From the NCBI GenBank assembly GCA_017996375.1, contig JAGOHC010000005.1, positions 1-52,533 of the forward strand: a stretch of DNA of 52,533 nt, in the 5' to 3' direction. The notes beneath the pieces were generated by a model, which saw only the letters and a list, made by a program, of their open reading frames with translations, searched no databases and was not told the origin of the DNA. The translations under genes and the position numbers were made by a program. Every line of letters begins with the position of its first letter. Within the stretch, counting starts at the first letter, position 1. Positions 47,285 through 52,533 of this stretch are shown one piece after another. The stretch is from Saprospiraceae bacterium. GTDB lineage: Bacteria > Bacteroidota > Bacteroidia > Chitinophagales > Saprospiraceae.

Positions 47285-48187
47285 ATGATGAAAATAATAT
47301 TAGCCGGAGGCACCGGATTGATAGGTAATCGTTTAAGTATACTATTACATCAACGCGGTTATGAAGTGTGCCTTTTGAGCAGAAAGCCAGAAAACAACCT
47401 GTTCAAAACTTACCTTTGGTGCCCAGAACGAGGCACGATAGATCTCGCCGCTTTTGAAAGCGCGTATGCTGTTATTCAATTAGCCGGTGCAGGCATTGCC
47501 GATGAACGATGGTCGCCTGCCCGAAAAAGTTTACTTATCAATAGTCGTGTGGAAAGTACACAATTGCTAAAAAAGTCCTTCGAGCAACTCGCTCATCCAC
47601 CTCAAGTATTCTTATCCGCAGCAGCTATCGGATATTATGGAAATCGTGCGGACGGTAAAGTGCTTACAGAAGCAGCATTGTCAGGTGGCGACTTTTTGGC
47701 GCAGTGTTGCGTAGCTTGGGAAGCCAGCATCCAAGATTGGGGCGATTTGGATGTGCGCGTAGCATGGTTTCGTCTTGGACTTATTCTGTCGCATAGCGGA
47801 GGGGCATTAGAAAAAATGAAGCTGCCATTACATTTTTTTCTTAATCCGTATTTTGGTAATGGACAGCAAATTTATTCTTGGATTCATATTGACGATGTTT
47901 GTAATATGTTTATTTATGCGTTGGAGCATCCGCATATTCAGGGTTGCTACAATGCCGTTGCACCACATCCACTGTCGCAAAAAGAATTTGCAAAAGCATT
48001 AGCGGAAGCAATGAACAAACGCTATGCGTTGGGCTTTCCAATCCCTAAAAATATTTTACGAATGTATTTCGGCGAAATGGCAGATGTGTTGCTCAATAGC
48101 AATAATGTTTCGTCAAAAAAAATACAAGGGGATGGGTTTGTTTTTCAATATCCAGAACTGCTGCCGGCGCTCAAAAATTTACACTAA
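47285..48187 (+). CDS. TIGR01777 family NAD(P)-binding epimerase/SDR protein (YfcH-like)
   Basis: 300 residues with start MMKIILAGGTGLIGNRLSILL, an extended-SDR Rossmann loop (GGTGLIG). The family features VIQLAGAGIADERWSPARK, SRVESTQLL, SAAAIGYYGN and the C-terminal DUF1731-like part (YNAVAPHPLSQKEFAKALA, then ILRMYFGEMADVLL) are all present. The family is widespread and its substrate is unknown. The classical YxxxK is only partly recognisable around YYGNRADGK. It is controlled by a strong palindrome just before the start codon and converges with the serine hydrolase gene, one base apart. Confidence 0.9.
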   Translation: MMKIILAGGTGLIGNRLSILLHQRGYEVCLLSRKPENNLFKTYLWCPERGTIDLAAFESAYAVIQLAGAGIADERWSPARKSLLINSRVESTQLLKKSFEQLAHPPQVFLSAAAIGYYGNRADGKVLTEAALSGGDFLAQCCVAWEASIQDWGDLDVRVAWFRLGLILSHSGGALEKMKLPLHFFLNPYFGNGQQIYSWIHIDDVCNMFIYALEHPHIQGCYNAVAPHPLSQKEFAKALAEAMNKRYALGFPIPKNILRMYFGEMADVLLNSNNVSSKKIQGDGFVFQYPELLPALKNLH

Positions 48188-48188
48188 A

Positions 48189-49496
48189 TTAACGCACAAC
48201 CGTAAACGATTTGTACGCAACTTGCTGCTCGTTTTTGATGGGTAAAAAATAAATACCTTTCGGTAAATGCGTTGTAGAAAATTGCTTGCCGTGAATGTCA
48301 ATCGAATACACTGTACCTAAAACATCATACACAAATAATTTGCCATCAGGCAGATTTTGATTGGTTTGAATATTGATAAAATGTGTACTCGGATTTGGGT
48401 ATAAAACAGCGTCTGCTAAAATGGGCGTATCGTACACCGCCGAAGGCGAGCAAATAATTTCATTCAAACGCACCCAAATTTCGTCCTGATAGGCGAAAGG
48501 AACAAAACTATTGTCGGGTATGTTGCCCATACGAATCATCACCAAATTTTTACTCGGAACAACATTGATAAGCTGCCCATTTTTGCCCATAGCAGCAAAC
48601 ATATCGGGCGATGCAGGAGGACACAACGACACAGGAAAAACAATTTGCGAGCCGGGTACCATTATGGCATTTTTACCATTCAGCCACGTCAAATATCCGT
48701 ATGACGGATTAAGATTTTGCGAAGTATTTGTCATTGCTTGAAAGTATGCTGTATCTGATAATACATCGGTGTTGCCCCACTTACCTTTGTTCAGCAGGAG
48801 CAGCCCAAACCGCGCCATACTGCGTGGTGTGCTGAACAAAACGTTGTTGTCTGCTACTGGAATGTATGCTCCATTCATCCCGATTTTATTGCGTACATGC
48901 GAAGCGAAAAATGTGTTCAGGGACTGCCCCGATGCGCCAGCTATCACACCATCTAACAGCGTATAAGGTGCGTTGTGATATGCCCAACGCTCGCCCGCAT
49001 CGGCGATATATTGCAAGCACGAAGGGTCGGTACAATCGTTGTTGGCAACACCATCATCCAAACCGGTAGTCATGGTAAGTTGATGCCGAATGGTAATCAG
49101 TTGCTCCTTTTCGGGCGGTGCGGATGTCCACCCGTTTCCCAAAAAAGTTGCCGAAGGTTGATGTATGTTGAGCAATGCTTCTTGCTGTGCAATGCCTACC
49201 AAAAAGGCTGTCATGGTTTTTCCGGCGGAAGCCCAATACCAAAGACTGTCTTGCGTAAAGCTGCCGAAGTATTTTTCTAAAACAATTTTTCCGTCTTTTA
49301 ATAAAATGAAACCTTTGGTGTTGGTTGCGTCCAAATAAGCGTATAAGGAATCAATTTTATCAATACACCAATCAAGTGATTGTGGTGAAGTGGTTTCCCA
49401 AGTGTTGCCCGTTAGTGGCGGAAAGTACAACGGCTGCGCTTGTAAATATTGCGAGCAACTTAATAATAGGAAAAACAGGATAATAGCGGTACGCAT
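48189..49496 (-). CDS. T9SS-secreted serine hydrolase of the beta-lactamase class C family
   Basis: 435 residues from ATG 49496 (MRTAIILFFLLLSCSQYLQAQ, signal peptide). The nucleophile is Ser90 with Lys93 in WASAGKTM (SxxK), and Tyr173-x-Asn175 in WAYHNAPY (YxN). The last ~70 residues are a type A T9SS sorting domain (LYPNPSTHFINIQTNQ ... KGIYFLPIKNEQQV). It should be exported across the outer membrane. The family includes D-aminopeptidases, esterases and penicillin-binding relatives; the substrate is unknown and true beta-lactamase activity is not implied. It is single-gene, convergent with the epimerase gene. Confidence 0.88.
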   Translation of the reverse strand: MRTAIILFFLLLSCSQYLQAQPLYFPPLTGNTWETTSPQSLDWCIDKIDSLYAYLDATNTKGFILLKDGKIVLEKYFGSFTQDSLWYWASAGKTMTAFLVGIAQQEALLNIHQPSATFLGNGWTSAPPEKEQLITIRHQLTMTTGLDDGVANNDCTDPSCLQYIADAGERWAYHNAPYTLLDGVIAGASGQSLNTFFASHVRNKIGMNGAYIPVADNNVLFSTPRSMARFGLLLLNKGKWGNTDVLSDTAYFQAMTNTSQNLNPSYGYLTWLNGKNAIMVPGSQIVFPVSLCPPASPDMFAAMGKNGQLINVVPSKNLVMIRMGNIPDNSFVPFAYQDEIWVRLNEIICSPSAVYDTPILADAVLYPNPSTHFINIQTNQNLPDGKLFVYDVLGTVYSIDIHGKQFSTTHLPKGIYFLPIKNEQQVAYKSFTVVR

Positions 49497-49656
49497 GATG
49501 TGGATATTTTTAGCGATAGAAGGCAATTTATGTGACAAATTTTCTTAACTAAAGTCGTGAAGACATGAAAATATTAACACTAACTGTTTATGTTTGGGTT
49601 GTTGTGCAACAGTCAAGGTTAGTTTTTTTATAATGTTTGTTCGTATATTTTGCGAT

Positions 49657-49699
49657 AAAAACCTACCCTAAGCAACGAAAAAAAACGGCTTCGGGTAGG
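49657..49699 (-). terminator. Terminator of the small-lipoprotein gene cluster
   Basis: CCTACCC-T-AAGC (49662-49673) pairs with GCTT-C-GGGTAGG (49688-49699), eleven pairs and one mismatch. Five U residues follow on the minus strand. It lies 17 bases after the stop at 49716. Confidence 0.8.
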
Positions 49700-49715
49700 A
49701 GAAAATTAGAGGTAT

Positions 49716-50126
49716 TTACAATGGACGATAGTCACATTTCCTATAATTGATTGATTTTAGCGTATCATTGCTAAACACAAATTGAAGGCACATTAATTCC
49801 TTCTGTTCCGCATCATATTTGCTTTGATATTCAATCATATTCTCCAAAATTATACCCCTTTCGCCAAATAATTTTAATACGTCTGACTTGCTTTTTTTGC
49901 CGATTAAACAGCTTTTAAAATCAGTTGTAATTTCGGTGCAAAACAAGTCATTACGCTTATAAACTACAGGAAAATATTTGCCAAAACCTTCAAGGATTAT
50001 CCAATGCTTATCAATGGCTGTTTGTAGTTTTTTATCACATTCATTACTTGTTTGAGTACGAATACTGTTACAACCAATGGATAACAAAACAGCGAATGTT
50101 ATATTACCAAGTATGAATGTTTTCAT
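49716..50126 (-). CDS. Small lipoprotein, paralogue A
   Basis: 136 residues. The lipobox LSIGC places the acylated Cys at 19. The mature part has the pattern shared with its two neighbours: an early Cys (NECDKKL), a helix with Trp (IDKHWIILE), a Cys in DLFCTEI, a CL motif (SCLIGKK) and SDVLKLFGERG. No known domain was recognised. It is preceded by a 57-base repeat that also precedes paralogue B, with the same 3-base gap to the ATG, so the unit repeat-plus-gene was duplicated. It is the last gene before the terminator at 49657-49699. Confidence 0.75.
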   Translation of the reverse strand: MKTFILGNITFAVLLSIGCNSIRTQTSNECDKKLQTAIDKHWIILEGFGKYFPVVYKRNDLFCTEITTDFKSCLIGKKSKSDVLKLFGERGIILENMIEYQSKYDAEQKELMCLQFVFSNDTLKSINYRKCDYRPL

Positions 50127-50129
50127 AAT

Positions 50130-50186
50130 TTGATTATTTTGTACGTACCCAAAATTGGCTTGCTACAGGGATATTTGCAGCAAGCC
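50130..50186 (-). repeat. 57-base repeat R1 with hairpin, upstream of paralogue A
   Basis: It shares 51 of 57 bases with 50679-50735. It contains the stem GGCTTGCT / AGCAAGCC. On the minus strand the hairpin follows the end of paralogue B and precedes a conserved stretch just before paralogue A. Confidence 0.8.
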
Positions 50187-50204
50187 ATAAATCAACATAT
50201 TTTT

Positions 50205-50675
50205 TTAATCAATACGTACTTGAGGGTATGCACAGGTTGTATATAAACTGCTATCAACGCTTCCGTTCGTGTTATTTATTTTAAATATAAGACACAAAGT
50301 GTTTGAAATCGTTAAGGTATCTATACATTGATAATAAAGATAGGTATTTACTTGTTCAACTTTATCAAATGTGTAGTCACCAAATAAAGTTACGACATCA
50401 TTTTTCGCTAAATTATTTTTGATGCAATCTTTATAAATATTGCCTACTCGCTCACAAAACGCATCATTTTTTTGATAATTCGACATACTCGGATTGAGTA
50501 TTTTTTTGTTTACTAATGTATGCCAATTTTTTGTAATATCATCTTTTAAAACTCCGATGCAACTATCTTGTATATCAACGCTTTTATTGTTAGCTGCGCC
50601 GCTATGCGGTTTGTAGTGACTGCATGATGAACATAATAACGCTGTAAGTGTGATTGTCAAGGTTAGTTTTGTCAT
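50205..50675 (-). CDS. Small lipoprotein, paralogue B
   Basis: 156 residues. The lipobox LLCSSC places the acylated Cys at 18. The mature part follows the same plan as its neighbours: an early Cys (DSCIGVL), ITKNWHTLVNKK, Cys in DAFCERV, DCIKNN and DVVTLFGDYTF, then a Cys-containing C-terminal beta part (LYYQCIDTLTISNTLCLIF). Sequence identity between copies is low apart from this skeleton, so divergence is old or fast. It is preceded by repeat R2. It probably lies on the outer membrane surface or the periplasmic face; the role is unknown. Confidence 0.75.
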   Translation of the reverse strand: MTKLTLTITLTALLCSSCSHYKPHSGAANNKSVDIQDSCIGVLKDDITKNWHTLVNKKILNPSMSNYQKNDAFCERVGNIYKDCIKNNLAKNDVVTLFGDYTFDKVEQVNTYLYYQCIDTLTISNTLCLIFKINNTNGSVDSSLYTTCAYPQVRID

Positions 50676-50678
50676 AGC

Positions 50679-50735
50679 TTGATTATTTTATACGTACCCA
50701 AAATTGGCTTGCCACAGAGGTATTTGTGGCAAGCC
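50679..50735 (-). repeat. 57-base repeat R2 with hairpin, upstream of paralogue B
   Basis: A near-copy of 50130-50186 with 6 differences. Its stem GGCTTGCCAC / GTGGCAAGCC is 10 bp and perfect. A T-A pair in R1 is C-G here, and a mismatched pair in R1 is restored, showing that the RNA hairpin is kept. Confidence 0.8.
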
Positions 50736-50745
50736 CTGAGTTCAA

Positions 50746-51150
50746 TTATTCCACCATATCTATCATGCCACTTTCTGCATCTTTTACATAATTTTTGTCA
50801 AAATGAATCCTCAAATAACAATAAGGATAGTAATATTTTTTGCTACAATTAGCTTTGAAAATATATTCGAAGATGCCCTCACGTTTTCTATCAGGTTTTC
50901 CGAATAATTGAATAATCTCAATTTTATGTAAGCGAATCAAGCAATCATGGTTAAGTTGTGCTAATGTAATAACTTCGGAGAAATCCTGGTGACACGGATT
51001 TTTTTGATGTTTATACCACTTTTTATTTATCAATTCTACAAGGCTTTTACATTCCGGAATAAAATCTGCTGAATTAGATAAAGGTGGTTGTTGTACAAAC
51101 TGCGATTTGCACGAAAGTGCGATGAAGCACAAAAATAAAATGCGTTTCAT
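50746..51150 (-). CDS. Small lipoprotein, paralogue C
   Basis: 134 residues. A short lipoprotein signal ends in IALSC (Cys14). The mature part has the shared skeleton: PECKSLV, INKKWYKH, Cys in NHDCLIRL, EIIQLFGKPDRKREG, then a Cys- and Tyr-rich beta part (KYYYPYCYLRIHF). The ATG overlaps the protease stop by one base (TAATG), so it is co-transcribed with that gene. No domain was recognised. Linkage of the trio to a secreted metzincin suggests, but does not show, a functional tie such as inhibitor or partner. Confidence 0.75.
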   Translation of the reverse strand: MKRILFLCFIALSCKSQFVQQPPLSNSADFIPECKSLVELINKKWYKHQKNPCHQDFSEVITLAQLNHDCLIRLHKIEIIQLFGKPDRKREGIFEYIFKANCSKKYYYPYCYLRIHFDKNYVKDAESGMIDMVE

Positions 51151-52533
51151 TATAATTTCTCAAACTTTATTTGGTGAAAATTATTGCCTTCTTTTAAAAC
51201 TCCGAAATATATACCTTGATTTAGCATGGATACATTTATTGATATAGATTTTGAATTAGGGAAAGTTTCTAATTGTACTCTTCCTAGTAAATCGAAGATT
51301 TTTATATTCTCAATAATTTTAGAGCTTTCAATAAACAGATTGTTGAATGATGGATTGGGCCAATATTCTATTTGCTTTTTAATATTTAATGCTTCTAAAT
51401 ATGATGAAGTACAATCATCAAGTTGAATCATTGGGTTAATTGTACAATTTGGCTCCGCTATATTACTTATTTGCTTAATGTAATCACCTCCCTCAATATC
51501 GTTTGTATGAGGTGTACGATTAGGTGTTAATACCTCGAAGTACATTATATCATCATTTTGATTGACATGTAATAACAACTGTGCATGTCCCAATTCATGT
51601 AGAGCAAACGATTCAAGATCATGATTGTTTTCCCAGAATGAGAAAGGCAATGTGGGATCGTACTCTTGATTAACATACCAATCTTCAAACTGCCTAAAAT
51701 ATATATCAAACTTTTTTAATGCAAATTTTAATATACTCCCATTTCCATCTAAACATGCAGAGAAATACTCCTTTGTGGTTACTGCTTTTGTACTACTTGG
51801 ATTTCCATCAGGCAATAAATCACTTAGTATTATTTGACAAGCATACTGTTGATAGAAAGGTGCTATATCAGGATAATCTTTTATTTTGAAATTAATATTA
51901 TCTGTTTGTATCCATGTACATAAGGCTCTTTCAAAAGCGGGTACAGCACCGGAAAGGTTTTTAAAATTTTCGCTATAATATAATACGTATCCACTATTAT
52001 CTTCACTAAAATCACCAATTAATCTGACCTTTTTTCTTTTAAGTTCTGATTGTCCAATATCTGCACGTGCACGATTATCAACGGCAAAACGAACATTAAG
52101 GGACTCGCTACTTGTCTTTACAGAATTATTTACAATCTTTACCCTGATTTTTCCAGAACCAGCGTATTCTGTATAAACTCCATCTTTTGCTACGCTAGGT
52201 ACAAATACTTCTATTTTGGTTTCGCTCCAGAAATTATAATCTGTTAGCAAAGGTTGAATCCAGTCGACTCCGTTTACGGTACCTTCAAAAGCATTGGTAA
52301 ATTCAACATATGAGTTTCCTTGGGTAGTGCCAAAACCGGAACCATAAATTGTTAGAAGATCATCCGTTCCTGCTCTCAACGACAACGGTCTAATACTATC
52401 AATCGTCACGGCAAGTTGCTCAAACGGCTTCCACTCACCATCTACGTTGACGGTATCAAAATTCAGGGCAGCGTTGCCGTCCCAATATTGGTTGAGGGAT
52501 AAAATCTCGTTATAGTTAAAAGCAATACCAGGG
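51150..52533 (-). CDS. Secreted metzincin-like metalloprotease with IPT/TIG and T9SS domains (5' end outside window)
   Basis: The frame is open to the right edge, so the N-terminus is missing. Visible order: an IPT/TIG Ig-like domain (LSLRAGTDDLLTIYGSGFGT), then a zinc protease segment with HELGHAQLLLH. The latter is HExxHxxxxxH, like matrixins, but with Leu in place of the usual Gly before the third ligand. A Met-turn candidate DDIMYFEV follows. A ~75-residue type A T9SS sorting domain ends the chain (YWPNPSFNNLFIE ... MLNQGIYFGVL). It is an exported protease or protease-like protein. It is transcribed with the three small lipoproteins. Confidence 0.8.
   Translation of the reverse strand, partial: PGIAFNYNEILSLNQYWDGNAALNFDTVNVDGEWKPFEQLAVTIDSIRPLSLRAGTDDLLTIYGSGFGTTQGNSYVEFTNAFEGTVNGVDWIQPLLTDYNFWSETKIEVFVPSVAKDGVYTEYAGSGKIRVKIVNNSVKTSSESLNVRFAVDNRARADIGQSELKRKKVRLIGDFSEDNSGYVLYYSENFKNLSGAVPAFERALCTWIQTDNINFKIKDYPDIAPFYQQYACQIILSDLLPDGNPSSTKAVTTKEYFSACLDGNGSILKFALKKFDIYFRQFEDWYVNQEYDPTLPFSFWENNHDLESFALHELGHAQLLLHVNQNDDIMYFEVLTPNRTPHTNDIEGGDYIKQISNIAEPNCTINPMIQLDDCTSSYLEALNIKKQIEYWPNPSFNNLFIESSKIIENIKIFDLLGRVQLETFPNSKSISINVSMLNQGIYFGVLKEGNNFHQIKFEKL

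Noticed and set aside
48189..49496. Beta-lactamase resistance gene
   Set aside because: The SxxK and YxN motifs only show the broad serine-hydrolase family; the T9SS tail and divergent sequence do not support a resistance enzyme.

Overview
The window is a piece of a Bacteroidota chromosome with no plasmid, phage or IS signature. The evidence is the Bacteroidota-type promoter element TAnnTTTG found upstream of many genes, the lack of obvious Shine-Dalgarno sequences before start codons, type IX secretion (T9SS) C-terminal sorting domains on three secreted proteins, a TonB receptor with a carboxypeptidase-regulatory-like N-terminus, and Bacteroidota-type versions of PBP1A, LepB, RNase Y and CarB. 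The large HYR/dockerin/cohesin-type secreted protein is reminiscent of Saprospiria or Chitinophagia, but this is inference only.

Layout: 1-7.3 kb holds tatD, a CHAT/TPR membrane protein, gcvH, a small secreted protein, an esterase and a WG-repeat protein. 7.4-13.1 kb holds a 1,329-residue T9SS-exported multidomain protein, an outer-membrane beta-barrel and a tiny membrane protein. 13.2-30.9 kb is mostly housekeeping: PBP1A, an ECF sigma factor, a flavin reductase, lepB, carB, lptB, a small lipoprotein, yraN, a bifunctional sugar-phosphate isomerase, pheS, gyrB, xerD and rny. 30.9-38.6 kb is an AT-rich grasp-with-SPASM RiPP locus. 38.7-43.0 kb holds a TonB receptor and a beta-helix lipoprotein under a likely OmpR/PhoB-type operator. 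43.1-49.5 kb holds yqeY, a methyltransferase, batD, moxR, a TIGR01777-type epimerase and a T9SS serine hydrolase. 49.7-52.5 kb holds three related small lipoproteins and the 3' part of a T9SS metzincin-like protease gene.

The most distinctive system is the RiPP locus. Read on the minus strand it runs: precursor peptide with a double-glycine leader, lipoprotein, ATP-grasp maturase (gwsG), a degraded small gene, SPASM-domain maturase (gwsS), C39-peptidase ABC exporter, HlyD-type fusion protein. A divergent XRE regulator faces the precursor gene across a spacer with a perfect inverted repeat and a long predicted leader hairpin. A perfect 10-bp hairpin separates the precursor from the enzyme genes. 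By analogy with graspetides, the ATP-grasp enzyme would install ester or amide cross-links, the C39 domain would cut after the GG motif, and the ABC/HlyD pair would export the product. The role of the SPASM protein, which lacks a radical-SAM CxxxCxxC motif, and the roles of the lipoprotein and the degraded gene are open.

No tRNA, rRNA, CRISPR array or transposon was recognised. All calls come from reading the sequence; no database search was run.
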